Of a stretch of 64,000 nt of DNA, positions 35,762 to 46,312 are shown piece after piece. The notes beneath the pieces were generated by a model. That model saw nothing but the letters and a program-made list of their open reading frames with translations, did not search any database and had not been told where the DNA came from. This DNA comes from Silene conica. Its lineage: Eukaryota > Streptophyta > Magnoliopsida > Caryophyllales > Caryophyllaceae. A program made the translations under genes and the position numbers. Within the stretch, counting starts at the first letter, position 1. Every line of letters starts with the position of its first letter. The DNA is taken from assembly GCA_029255685.2 (NCBI GenBank), contig CM055312.2:26010203-26074202 (forward strand). The letters are read 5' to 3'.

Positions 35762-36998
35762 GTTTTATTATTATTATTTGTTAATAGTATTAGTATTAAT
35801 ATTGTTATTATCGTTATCGTTATAATATTGTTAGTGTCAGTATGTTATCATTAGTAATTTTGTTCATGATATTTATTTATTAAATTGTTAAGTGAGTTTT
35901 GTTATGCAAGAATGTGACGATTATCAGTAGCTCGATTATATTTGCTATATTCGTTATTTAATTGAGGTTGGTTATGAAAGTGATAAGGTCGGGTTGGTTA
36001 AGTTAATTGAAGCAGTCATGTTTAATACGGTCTTGTAATGCATAATATATTATTTAAATCGTTAAATTGATTAATTGAGATATTATATTTGTTTACGTAG
36101 TTATATTAGTTAGTAATTATGTATATTATATTGTTAGGTGACGGTTTTGAAGTGGCATAGTTCTGTTTACTTGCTGGCTTGCTATTGGACTATATTGCTA
36201 TCCAGGTAGGATACACTGATCTTATACTATATGATGTGTTATGAATGGATGTGGTATTATGTGTTTATGGATGCCTAAAATGATTTATATGAGAATGATA
36301 TGGGTTGGATTGATTGTGAATTATTGGTATTGGCATGAGCATTTAATTTGATTATTTGATAGCATGATTGAATAATTATATCGTTGCATTCATGAGCATA
36401 GCATATGCATTGGTTACTGAGAAATTTATGATCAGATATTGTTCTGATATAAAGCCCAGGGTGGTTCTGCAGACCAGGCCTGGTGTCTTATCAGCTATTG
36501 AGCTGGTGTTCGGTGACGACCGATTATAGTCTGCCGGGAGGTTCGGTATGGCTTGGTGCAAGGGTATGAGTTTGAGATTGAGATTGTGATTGAGCTCGAG
36601 CATATCATGGCATTTGCATATCATATTTGTTGCATTATTTATTATTGTGTTATCCTACTCAACCGCGAGGTTGACAGTGTATTCGTGTACACCTACGATG
36701 ATCCGGAATGGGGAGTAGACTCTACAGGTCAGAGACAGATGGACTAGGAGCTTGGGCAAGGACTGAGACATGGCTTGGACCTACTTAGAATTAGATCACA
36801 TACTTAGATTTTATCAGTTGTACGTTTATTCTTAGCGTAATAGTTGAATATCAAAAGTTTAAATTTTATCAGTTTTTATATAAAGTACTTTCGTTTGTTT
36901 ACTTTGTTATTCACTACCTCGGACATTCCGAGATGGTAACAGCTCTATTTGTTTGAGAATGTCTTGCTAAAGGCTCTTAAATAAATGGGGGTGTTACA
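33872..36998 (+). repeat. Right LTR of Chim-1 (long chromovirus type)
   Basis: Starts TGTAATACCCCGTATTTTAG and ends AAATGGGGGTGTTACA; the eleven terminal bases are near-inverted. About 3.1 kb without coding potential; G-rich frames around 34560-35560 show no domains. It contains a short telomere-like AAACCCTAACCCTAACC at about 34476 and a TTA microsatellite at 35726-35760. Confidence 0.78.
35726..35778 (+). repeat. TTA microsatellite
   Basis: About twelve TTA units, then a short interruption (GTT) and more TTA units, inside the long LTR of Chim-1. Confidence 0.95.
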
Positions 36999-37006
36999 CT
37001 AAGGTA

Positions 37007-37224
37007 CTCGATCGAGTAACCTTGACAGATTATGAAATAGCACTGGCAGAGACGAGTTTGCTCGATCGGGTAACAGCGGTACTCGATCGAGTCAAAACAA
37101 TCTGCCAGAAAACCAAAATTTCAGAAAATGAAAAATTTCCAGAAGCAAAACTGCTCGATCGAGCCAAAGCGTACTCGATCGAGTAACATCGTCACTCGAT
37201 TGAGCACAGTGTCACTCGATCGAG
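37007..37224. repeat. CTCGATCGAG boxes in the Copia-B leader, right part
   Basis: Boxes start at 37007, 37061, 37082, 37154, 37174, 37195 and 37215. Within groups the steps are 21, then 20, 21 and 20. Variants CTCGATCGGG and CTCGATTGAG differ by single transitions. The rest of the leader up to the PBS (37225-37528) is AT-rich and noncoding. Confidence 0.88.
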
Positions 37225-37528
37225 TGACGGGTTGCAGAGGCAGACTACGAACGAGTAGTAATTCGCTCATTCGTAGAATCCCAATTCGCTGCACTTTTAA
37301 AACCAAAACACGTATTTATTCTTTATTTAATGCATGTAAATCAACAATAAACAACAACAAATGATTTACATATTGCTAAAAATATCGATTAATCAACAAT
37401 ATACAAATCAAAATCGAAAAACAAGACCGATTTCTCACAAAAGGCACACGGCCGAGAGTCTCAAAAGGATTAAAAATTACGATTTAAAAATTTCATGAAA
37501 ATCACAATTGTAAAAGTTTCGTGGCCTC

Positions 37529-37540
37529 GCTCTGATACAA
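37529..37540 (-). other. Primer binding site of Copia-B
   Basis: The plus strand reads GCTCTGATACAA, one base off the initiator tRNA-Met complement seen in Copia-D (GCTCTGATACCA). Two bases separate it from the LTR at 37543. Confidence 0.85.
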
Positions 37541-37542
37541 CT

Positions 37543-38557
37543 TGTGCGGAATTTCCGTATATTCACCCTAAAATTATAGGACTATAACAAAACATTACAA
37601 GTGAATATAGTCATAAAATGAAAAAAACATGAATCGAAAAGAATAGATGCACAACCTTAGGTCCTAGCGTAAAAGGCCGAAGAACATAAATTAACCGAGA
37701 GTCCCTCCTATAACTTGCACCCAAGATACGTATGAGACGATGCCCCGTGTGCTAGAATTACTCTCCAATTGCCTTGCAATATGGGGAGAGCTTTTGTGAG
37801 TTTTGATGTGAGATCTAGGTTATTGGGAGAAGGATGCTCTCAAAACCCTAGTTTTTTTAGAATATGAATTCCAGTGTCTGACAAAAGGAGAATTCCTCTC
37901 CTTTTGTAACTCTATTCGGCCGAAAATATTATAGGGTGAGAGTGGGCTTTCCACTCTCACCTTATTCTAATGCGTGATTCGACCCGAATTGCTAAAATGT
38001 AATCCGCGGGTTTCAATTATAAATTGTATACATGTTATCAGATACTAATGTATTACTTCGTCACAATGTGCAGTCGATACATTAATAATGGTCTGATAAG
38101 AAAATGACGATATTGTATAATTAGCTTAATTAATATAACTGCTTATATTAATGCACGAATTCAACATTTAATCAAATATAACCGTTTATATTTAATTTAA
38201 GAATTAATCATGTAATTCGTCTTAGCTAAAATTATTTAATCCGTATTAAATAATTATCTCAACATCTCATTGACTAATTTTATAGTCAATATCTCTGACT
38301 AACTGTTTAGTCGTATTCGGCATAAATGTGATTGTATTTTCATACCTTCACATCTCTCAAACGTGTCCTATAGGTGTGACTTATAGGGACCAGTTGATCA
38401 CCGCCATCCGTATGACAATAACGTCAAACTTATCAAGCAAGCCAACCGTTATTGATAAACGTGGATCAACTGATAATAATACTAAAGTATGCCCTTGTGA
38501 TCCTTTAGGAGATTTAATAAATCATTGTACTAACTGTAAAGGACACCAGCCCCAACA
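37543..38557 (-). repeat. 5' LTR of Copia-B
   Basis: TGTGCGGAATTTCC to CAGCCCCAACA, near-identical to 11282-12254 but 40 bases longer because it keeps the left half of the U3 double stem. Followed by the ATAAC duplication. Confidence 0.94.
38391..38472 (-). promoter_or_regulatory. Nested double stem in the U3 region of the Copia-B LTR
   Basis: Outer arms CAGTTGATC (38391-38399) and GATCAACTG (38464-38472) and inner arms CAATAACG (38416-38423) and CGTTATTG (38447-38454) pair perfectly. This is the cleanest of the four copies. Confidence 0.55.
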
Positions 38558-38596
38558 ATAACTCACTAGCTCGAGATCATGTTCCTTGAAAAGGTG
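38558..38596 (-). pseudogene. Short continuation of Copia-A integrase
   Basis: On the minus strand CCTTTTCAAGGAACATGATC then TCGAGCTAGTGAGTTAT reads PFQGT, stop, SRASELL, which joins LGLIHTDVCGPM at 11281 when Copia-B and one ATAAC are removed. It shows that Copia-A was the target of Copia-B. It is cut at 38597 by Ath-2. Confidence 0.75.
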
Positions 38597-40396
38597 TGAT
38601 GTGTGCATTTTATATAGACTTTTTAGTCCTGTTTTAGCACACATTTTTACGATATTTGGTGATTTTATATCACTTTATGCCCCGTATATGCTACTTTGTG
38701 TTTGTATTGCTATTTTGCAGATATTGACCAAGTAGTAGCAGAAACCGAGCTTTTTCTACCTCAAAGCGCTACATTTCAATAGACGATGGAAGAATCATGG
38801 TTGGTTGTGCATCAATCGAGAGTGTTGAGGTGATTAAGTAACCAATGGCCTGTCGACGACCATTTCGAAAAGAGTCCTCGATCGAGCTGTCCTGTGCTCG
38901 ATCGAGAGATCTAGAGGAAGACAAGTCCTCGATTGAGCTGTCTTGTGCTCGATCGAGAGGTGCCCAGGAAGAAAAGTACTCGGTCGATAGCTAAACTGAT
39001 CGATCGAGAGGAGTCAAAGGAGAGGAGTCGATCGAGCAACTTCATGTCTTCGATCGACCAGTTTTGGAAGGCTAATGTGCTCGATCGAGAGGAAATGTCT
39101 CTCGATCGAGAGCTTTTCTGACCCTTCGTGTTCACTATAGTTAATACTTCAGTTAAGTTTTTTCTGTCTATTTAAAGAGCTCGTTTGAGATCATTAGGTT
39201 AAGCATTCTTAACCTAATATTACTCTCTGTAGCTCTTTACTCTAAGTTCATTATTTTCCAGAACTTTGTAGCCGTCGCATTTTCGTAGTAATTCCGAGTT
39301 CTTCGTTCTTCGTTCTAAGGATTTCTTCTTCTGTTCTTGGCCTTTGTTACTGTAATCCTTCTTTTCTCATCTTTATTATTCTGTTCTTATCTCCAGTTTT
39401 TGTATATTGTCTTCGTTCCCTGAATTCCGATCCCTTTTCCGCGCATATACTCTGTTTGTGTATGTTCGTACTGTCACTGTTCATCCGTCTTCTGTTCTTA
39501 ATTTATACTTTCTGATTTCGTTCTTGTTCTCCTGTTAATCCTTGTTTCTAGTTTTAATTTAGTCTCACTAAATCCCTGTTTAGTTTATCTTGTATCGTAT
39601 GCTTGTTTATTGCTTTCGTATCCCTAATAAGAATACCGAAACCGCGCCCCTTTTCCCTCTTATTTCTCGCTGATTTCGTGTCCTTTGCCTTTTTCTTATA
39701 ATCTGATTTTTATCTGTCATCTCGTTATGTCGTATGCTAGTTCACTCGTTATCGTTATGGTCATCGTTAATTCCATTATGAGTAGCTAAACCCCTTTATA
39801 TGTTGGGATGAGGGAAATTGTGTCGAACGTTTGATAAGTGGTAGTCGGGATGGACCGTTTTTGGTGGGAGTTATCGTAAAACAATTTAATTCATGTTTGG
39901 TTTGGTGAGTGCACGCGTGAGACCTTACAATTAGTTAATTCCCGACCTAGACCGGAAGGTTGGAAGGGTAAGACTTGTTTATCGATTTTAAATAGTTTTT
40001 GTGAGAGCGGAAGTTAGGCAAAAATGACCTTAAGGCGACTTAAGAACGGAAGGTATAGTCGAGTTTGAGACTTGACCGTAATAACCCAGCCTTTCCCACC
40101 AAATAATTGGTCTATCCCAATTACGCCAATCATACATGAGACACAATGATCCGAATTCCCAACATATTCCCTTTCCTTGATTTTTATCTCAACTCGTGTT
40201 CATTTTCGTATTTTTATTCCCTTTTGCATATCTATATCTCGTAGTTTAGTTATCAATTTAAAAACCCCCAATTTTGTGACTATAGGTAAAAACCGATAGT
40301 TTAACAAGTTCGCTTCCCTGAGGAGACTGGCCCTATTTGCCGCTAGCTTCTGTTAATAGTACCTAGGTTTATTTTGTACATAAACGACACGCATCA
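38597..40396 (+). repeat. 5' LTR of Ath-2
   Basis: A 1.8-kb block from TGATGTGTGCATTTT to ACGACACGCATCA, with the tRNA-Asp PBS six bases beyond. The right partner is outside the window. It holds palindromic box pairs at about 38879-39116 and is otherwise AT-rich, noncoding sequence. Confidence 0.85.
38879..39116. repeat. CTCGATCGAG box pairs in the Ath-2 LTR
   Basis: At least five pairs. Examples are CTCGATCGAG, CTGTCCTGTG, CTCGATCGAG from about 38879; a near copy with CTCGATTGAG from about 38930; and CTCGATCGAG, AGGAAATGTCT, CTCGATCGAG from about 39079. Start-to-start steps are 20-21. Several boxes carry CG to TG or CG to CA changes. Confidence 0.82.
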
Positions 40397-40401
40397 AATT
40401 T

Positions 40402-40419
40402 TGGCGCCGTTGCCGGGGA
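40402..40419 (+). other. Primer binding site of Ath-2 (tRNA-Asp)
   Basis: TGGCGCCGTTGCCGGGGA, identical to the Ath-1 site on the opposite strand, just outside the LTR. It fixes plus orientation. Confidence 0.92.
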
Positions 40420-40494
40420 AGCAACGCTGTTTCTATTCTAGTTTTTATCTAATTGTTCTCTTTAGTTTGTATGCGCAGGTCTTAAAGGGGAGAT

Positions 40495-42050
40495 TTGGTG
40501 AATCCCGATCCCGAACCCGAGAGATTATTCCTACGTCGAAGGAGAGAACTTAAGAGAGCTAGTCGGGAGGAAGACTTGAGTACCGCCGAACAAGAGAGAA
40601 CCAATTTTTGTGAGGAGAACATCACTTTCGAACCCCACCTTCAACCAAAAATGCCTAACATCGCTAGCCACTCCGAGCCCACAGCCGCGTTCATTCCAAG
40701 GGGATTTAGCATAGCCACGGATGAAGATGGCCAAACCTTTGATTTCCGACCCACTTACATCAATATGGTGAAAGAAACCAGTATCGAGGGGCCGCGGGAG
40801 AGGATCCCAGAAAGCATATGGAGCGATTTGCTGATTATTGCTCCTCAATCCCAGCTAAAGGGGGGGTGACCCAAGATAAGATCAAAGAAGCCCTCTTTCC
40901 CTTTTCCTTAACCGACAGCGCTAGGGAGTGGTTGTCGGATTTAGATAGGGAGGCAGCTGAAATAACTGAGTGGACATCCTTAGCCCTAGCTTTTTATAAA
41001 AAATACTTTCCACCCCAACGGACAAATGCCTTACGCACACAAATAACCAATTTTAAACAGAAACCTTCCGAAAACTTGACTGAAGCATGGGAGAGTTTTA
41101 AGGGTAATGTGAGGTCCGTCCCCCACCATGGTTTTGAGCCATGCTTTATTTGCAACCAATTTTATAATGGCTTATACGATCACCGCGCCATTTTAGATTC
41201 GGCTGCAAATGGGAGATTCCAGCATGAGGTGGACGATGATAAAGGTTGGAGCTTGATAGAAGAGATGGCCACCCATACATCTGAGTATGGTAACCCCAGA
41301 AGTGGTACAAGAACAGCTGCCAATATCGAAACCGAGGTGTTAGAGGCAAAGTTTGATAAGCTGTTTGCAAAGATTGAAAAATGGGAGAATGGAGGTGTTG
41401 GGAACCATCAAACGGTTCATGTCCTACAAAAAGAAGAGATTATAGTCTCTGAAAGGTGTGGCGAACAAGGCCACGTTGCGGTTGAATGCTTCGCTGATCG
41501 GGAGCAAGTTTTTTCGTTTCAACAATACAAGCAAGGGGGGTACAATCACGGTTACGTCCACCCGAATCTACGGTGGACAAGCCAAAATGTCCTTAACCCG
41601 TCTCCCCCACCGCAACAACAACCGTACGTGCCACCGCACAAGCAACAGTTTTCGAGGGCCCCGCAGTTCCCGAATCCTCAACATGGTAGTTCCTCAAATG
41701 GAGGGGTGTAAGAGGTTGGAGAGTTGAAGACCATGATTCAATCATTGGCCACACAGATAGCTAAGTCCGACCAAGCAACCAACTCAACAATAAAGATGCT
41801 TGAGTCACAAATTGCTCAACTCGCCACCAACCAATTAACAAGACAACCGGGCCATCTACCTTGTCAGTCGGAAAAGAGGAAGGAAACGCTGAATATGGTG
41901 ACCCTCAGGTCAGGAAAAATTTATTCTAAGGATGACATTATTGACCGGGCTGTTGTTGTCGATTTTGCAGGAAAAGAAGCAGAAAAAGAAGCTGGAAAAG
42001 CCGTGAAAGGGCTCGATCGAGACGTTACAGACTCTTGATCGAGCGGAAAT
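40495..42050 (+). pseudogene. Ath-2 gag
   Basis: The reading starts without a clear ATG near 40498 (first in-frame ATG at 40651) and changes frame near 40850. It then runs VTQDKIKEALFPFSLTDSAR, EWTSLALAFYKKYFPPQRTN, ENLTEAWESFKGNVRSVPHH and FICNQFYNGLYD, the Athila gag domain. The zinc knuckle is SERCGEQGHVAVEC near 41450, with Ser in place of the first Cys. A Pro/Gln-rich linker and a stop at 41709 follow; the next frame (41724-42038) contains IKMLESQIAQLA and NMVTLRSGKIY, shared with Ath-1. It ends in the palindromic box region. Confidence 0.88.
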
Positions 42051-42240
42051 TCAGAAGAAATGCTCGATCGAGTTCCTTAAACTCCTCGATTGAGCGATTT
42101 ATCAGAGGAAAGTGTTCGATCGAACACTAATGAAGAATTTCGCTCGATCGAGAACGCTGGAAGGTCGATCGAGTGGATTTGCTCCTGAAAATGCTCGATC
42201 GAGAGATCTGGAGCAAGAGAATGTTCGATCGAGGGAACCA
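42011..42240. repeat. CTCGATCGAG boxes between gag and protease of Ath-2
   Basis: Boxes near 42011, 42063, 42085, 42116, 42143, 42164, 42193 and 42223, some degenerate (TTGATCGAGC, CTCGATTGAG, TTCGATCGAA). Pair steps are about 20-22. Codons through them read as Asp-Arg or Arg-Ser-Arg; CG to TG changes in the boxes create stop codons. Confidence 0.8.
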
Positions 42241-42960
42241 AACCAAAGAATGCTGAATAATACTTTGATTCGAGATACGCACAGACCAGATTCAGATGTG
42301 AAGGTCCCATTTCCGGGACGTTTGGTGAAAGAAAAGAAAACCGGACTAGAATTCGCTAGATTTGGCCAACTTGTCAAAGGCCTCAATGTTCATATTCCGT
42401 TCTTCGACATAGTAAGGAAGGTACCGTCTTATTTAAAGTTTATGAAAGACATTCTTATGCGTAAGCGTACCATCAATGATATTGAAACCGTAGCTTTTAC
42501 TGAAGGGTGTTCAGCCCATTTACAGTACCGGACACCACTTAAATTATCCGACACGGGTAGTTTTTCCATCCCTTGCCATATAGGACTCCATTATATTGAT
42601 AGAGCGTTATGCGACTTAGGCGCTAGTATTAGCGTCATGCCATGGTCCTTGGCTAAGCGGTTGGGTCTTAACCGGTTTCATTACACAAGCATGTCCGTAC
42701 AAATGGCTGACAGGTCAATGGCTAGACCTATGGGCATTTTGGAGGATATACCAGTTAAGGTGGGAAGGTTCTATATACCGGTAGAATTTATAGTGCTTGA
42801 CATCCCGGAAGACTCATACACACCCATCATACTTGGCTGACCCTTTTTGCACACAGCCCAAGCAATCATTGATGTTGGGTTGCGCACTTTGACCTTTCGA
42901 GTCGGGGGAGAGGAACTAGTAAACCCGCGACCCACAAAGGACCGATGCACATTTTAGAGT
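42112..42960 (+). pseudogene. Ath-2 aspartic protease domain
   Basis: It contains LEFARFGQLVKGLNVHIPFF, CDLGASISVMPWSLAKRLGL near 42610 (catalytic DLGAS), VQMADRSMARPMGILEDIPV and DIPEDSYTPIILG. A TGA at 42838 replaces the Arg of GRPF; PFLHTAQAIIDVGLRTLTF follows in the same frame. Domain order equals Ath-1. It would cleave gag. No reverse transcriptase follows. Confidence 0.88.
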
Positions 42961-43337
42961 GCAATGTCCTACAAGTCGTTGATTCTGACTCTAGTCCTAT
43001 GGATGTGGCACCGTCAAAAGACTCTATGATCATTGATGAACCTTCGCATGTCGTTACTCCCCCGACCCCGCTAACACCGTTGCCTCGTAAAGAGAGCAAA
43101 AGAGGGTCCTATATTTCTGTTATCAGGTGCACAGGGCCAGGATGGGGAAACTTTGCAATGGACCCACCCACGGAAAAGTCGAAGAGCATGGCAGAACTTT
43201 TCAAAGATTACAAAGACGAGAGAAAGGCGGAAAATGAGTCACGAGCATGGCGTAGGAAGATGAGGGCCAATGACAGAGAATCAAGTACATCGCAGCAGCG
43301 GCCAAAGGATGGCCAATCAGAATTTATGGAAGAATAG
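42945..43337 (+). pseudogene. Ath-2 post-protease tail
   Basis: This frame follows the protease and reads a low-complexity, charged segment (SMIIDEPSHVVTPPTPLTPL; KSMAELFKDYKDERKAENES; SRAWRRKMRANDRE). It occupies the position where reverse transcriptase should begin but has no RT motif. It resembles the acidic tail of Ath-1 only in composition. Confidence 0.55.
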
Positions 43338-44112
43338 CCGGGTTTGTAACCCCGTGCGAAGTTGTAAATAAGATAATTTTTCCGTAGATTTTTAGTTCCT
43401 TTTAAACTTGTGGTTTTTCTTTGATAGGACAAACTTAGATAGACAGTAGTAGTTTGAACAGTTTTAGTGACTCGGACAAATTTTTGTGGTTTTTGGGATA
43501 TTTGTTTTATGCTTTTTTTGCAGGTACGACTGAGCCGCACCGATCGGAATCATAACAAAGTGCGGTTTGATGAAAAGCACTCGACCGAAGGGATTAATCC
43601 TCTCGATCGAGCAAAATTTGGGACACAACTTTCGGTCGAGAAGATTTCTTCTCGATCGAGGAAAGGTAGATGGTCGATCGAGAGTCAAACTTCTCGATGA
43701 AAGGATGGAAGGTAAAAGGTCACGGATTCCTCGATCGAGAATTTACTGTTCTCGATCGAGCCCTTCAGGTAATCCAAGTGGTCGATCGAGAGGATTTTTC
43801 TCTCGATCGAGCACTTGTATCGGTCTATATAAGGTAAAATTTTCGACCAAAGTCCTTCATTCCTTCGACCGAGCAACCCTGTGTTCTTCCCCATTTTCAA
43901 AACTTTTCAAACCTTACTTGCAAATTAAGCGTTTATTTGCCCAAATAACTACTACATTATACTACCCAACTGCTTTAAACACTAATTTCGACAAAAGCCC
44001 TTTCAAAAACACCGATTTTGAGCCCCAATTTGTCGTTTTTCTACTTCTAGGGTTTCGGTAGAATTTTCGATTTCGTGCTTTTTGTTCCATTTTCTTGCAG
44101 TCAACATCAATA
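43338..44112 (+). other. Noncoding stretch with boxes before the Ath-2 3' ORF
   Basis: No gene is seen. It has box pairs between about 43579 and 43880 (for example 43601, 43641, 43652, 43731, 43752, 43782, 43803). There are two polypyrimidine tracts ending in CAG: TTTTTTTGCAG at about 43514-43524, and TTTTCTTGCAG at 44090-44100 just before the ATG of the next ORF. The second looks like a 3' splice site for a subgenomic mRNA. Confidence 0.65.
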
Positions 44113-45085
44113 ATGGACCAAGTAGCTCAATCCCCTGCTCCTGAACCCTCTGTCGAGACAATTGTCTCGAATGTCGTGAACGAGATAACAGAGCAACACT
44201 CTTTTACTGCTGTCGCGGAGTCCGAGCAGACCCCAGCTGCTGCCACTGAGGTTGCGACGGTGTTTTCCGACACCGTCATTCCTGGGGGAGAGTCAGCCGT
44301 GAGTCCACCGGCCATCGAGGGTACTGTTGCTTCTCAAGCAACTTCTGGTGCTCCTGTAGTAGTAGAGGATGTCGAGACGGAGTCCGAGAGTGACTCCGGG
44401 GAGGAGACCGAGTCTGATGAGGATGATGGACAGCCGCGTCCTCCTTTCTCTTTGTTAGCTGCGGGTGCCACACCTAGGTACTCAAAGCTCCCTAGGATCC
44501 CTCGTCCTCAGTCTTTGGCCACCACGACCACTACTTCTCGACCTCCTTTGGTCGCTTCTTCGAGCTCCACCGCCGTATCTACTGAGCTCACTACTATTCC
44601 TGAGGCTACTGCTACGCCTCCTTCTGCTGAGCCCACTTCATCGAGGGCCGTTGTAACATCTTCACGAGGGACAGACCTCGCCCCTTTGCCTAAGAGGCCC
44701 GAGGTACGCTTTATTTCTGCAGACCACCGTTCTAGGTTGTCTACACTTTTGTCTGTACCCCTCATCCCGACCCGTTTCCCCTCGCGCCCTGACCTAGAGA
44801 CTCTAGGTATCTATCAGGAGGTTTGTCACTTGCTAAACGGGACTAGGATGTCTGGTTTGATTAGGATGGAGGAGCTCATGCTAGATCGACCTACCTATGA
44901 GTTCTTTAGCTCCTTCACCTTTGACCCTGAGAGCTATAGGGAGGACCGCACTCTCCCTTGCATTCATTTCCGACTCATGAACGACTCGTTCGACTGGACC
45001 TTGGGGCGGTTTGGGGAGGCATTAGGCCTCGTTAGTGATGGACCCATCGAGCCTCCTAGGAAGCTCGTACCTCGGTTATGGGCTG
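44113..45085 (+). pseudogene. Ath-2 ATHILA-type 3' ORF, cut by Ath-3
   Basis: The ATG at 44113 opens an acidic, Ser/Thr/Pro-rich N-terminus (to about residue 200). A conserved part follows: LETLGIYQEVCHLLNGTRMS, YEFFSSFTFDPESYREDR, HFRLMNDSFDWTLGRFGEAL. This aligns with 53899-52454 in Ath-3 (CFADVVGLLNGTGFSGLVTM; LEFFSSFIFDLSAYK; FRLFNVTYSLTLGEFARYLG). Such ORFs lie in the env-like position of Athila elements; their role is unknown. The frame runs into Ath-3 at 45086 and ends in foreign sequence at 45117. The start is supported by the splice acceptor 12 bases upstream. Confidence 0.8.
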
Positions 45086-46312
45086 TGACACCCGTCGTTG
45101 AGGGGTGTCAAAGATAAGATTTATAAAACCTCAGCTTAAACTAGATAGAGTAAGTCAAGGGTCGAACCACAAGGACACATGATTAATTATGCTTGCGAAT
45201 TTAGAGTCTATTGAAGTAACAAAAAGGGGGGGTTTTTGATTGGTGGTTAAAACTAACGACTAAGACAACAAAATAAACAAGGATGCTAACAAAAGAGAGA
45301 GGATGATTAGGAACTTCGGTTCCCCATGGCTAGGGCAAGTCAATAAAGGGTAAATAACCAAATAACACAATCCCAAGGAACAAAGAATAAACCTTTAGGT
45401 CAATAGTCTACCCAATCCTTACGGTCTTAGGGTTCCTAGTAAAGCACTAAACTTTCGTTCATAGGGCAATCCCAAAATTGTTGTTAAACTAATTCTAACA
45501 ATCTTTCAATCTAGAAGAATTAGTTCACCAACAATAATGTGGATTGGTTTAAAAATCATAATACCATAAAAAACCTAATTTTCGCCATGGTTCCCCTAAT
45601 TCCTAATTATGAAACTAATACTAACGAATTCGAGAAGTAGCATGCGAGATAACATAATTGAAAGTGTTGATTCAAGAAGGCAAAACATAAATTTGAATAA
45701 CAATAAAAGCAAAGAACAAGAATTGGAATTAACAAGGAAAATTAATTGCATAAACTTACAATCGAACGGAAAACAAGAACGAATCTGAAAGTTGGAGTTC
45801 TTCTCCCTAAGACTAATGTGTTTCTTTCTAAATGAATGCTTAACCTAAATAAAACTCTCGAGGTTCTCTTAATAGTCCTCTAATTACAAGATTAAAAGAA
45901 TTAAAACTGAAATAAGAAATAAAACAGCGGAACTCGTGAGCTGCTCGACCGACCGGACATAGTGGTCGGTCGACCACTTTAGCTGTAGACAGGCCTTCTG
46001 TAATCTGTGCACTGGTCGGTCAACCAGTTAGGTTGGTCGGTCAACCAATTCCGATCCTATGTATTCCAGCCTCTAGTTAGCTTGCACGCATCTCTAGGTT
46101 ACAAGTTCGGATCCTTGCTTCGTGTATTCCCTTAGGACGACTTCCGGAGGGCGGTTAAAGCTTGATGTTGCTCACTTCTGCTTGTTCCTACATTTAAAAC
46201 ATAGAAATGCCAAAGTAAACCGTTTCGGGAGGAATAGTAACTAAAAGTTACAAATATGCATAGAAATACGTGCTGAAACTATAAATAAAATGTATAGTAA
46301 ATGCACGTATCA
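45086..46312 (-). repeat. 3' LTR of Ath-3
   Basis: From TGACACCCGTCGTTGAGG to AAATGCACGTATCA, with a purine-rich priming site just outside (GATCTCCCCAAACC on the plus strand). The start is similar to the Ath-1 LTR. Box pairs at 45943/45964 and 46014/46035. Confidence 0.85.
45943..46046. repeat. Box pairs in the Ath-3 LTR
   Basis: GCTCGACCGACC at 45943 and GGTCGGTCGACC at 45964; GGTCGGTCAACC at 46014 and 46035. Both have nine-base spacers (GGACATAGT, AGTTAGGTT) and 21-base steps. Confidence 0.85.

Larger units (their letters stand above)
31087..36998 (+). mobile_element. Chim-1, LTR element with unlike LTRs
   Basis: It is flanked by CTAAG at 31082-31086 and 36999-37003 and interrupts the 21-base box array, so both outer edges are secure. 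The left LTR (202 bases, TGTAACACCCC to TGTTACA) is followed by a Met PBS. The right LTR (about 3.1 kb, TGTAATACCCC to GTGTTACA) is preceded by a purine-rich tract. The two LTRs do not resemble each other beyond the termini. The interior has no gag or pol. Either two families recombined during replication, or nested events hid the partner LTRs. Confidence 0.75.
11282..38557 (-). mobile_element. Copia-B, Ty1/copia retrotransposon split by two later insertions
   Basis: The two LTRs (11282-12254 and 37543-38557) are near-identical and flanked by a perfect five-base duplication ATAAC. The internal order on the minus strand is PBS (37529-37540), leader, gag, protease, integrase, RT, RNase H, 3' noncoding region. 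Ath-1 (16908-29507) lies inside gag and Chim-1 (31087-36998) inside the leader; without them the element would be about 8.8 kb. It carries nonsense and frameshift changes in every pol part, so it is not autonomous now. Confidence 0.93.

Noticed and set aside
44276..44765. Frames overlapping the Ath-2 3' ORF on the minus strand
   Set aside because: Antisense shadows of a Ser/Pro-rich coding region; the plus frame has relatives in Ath-3.
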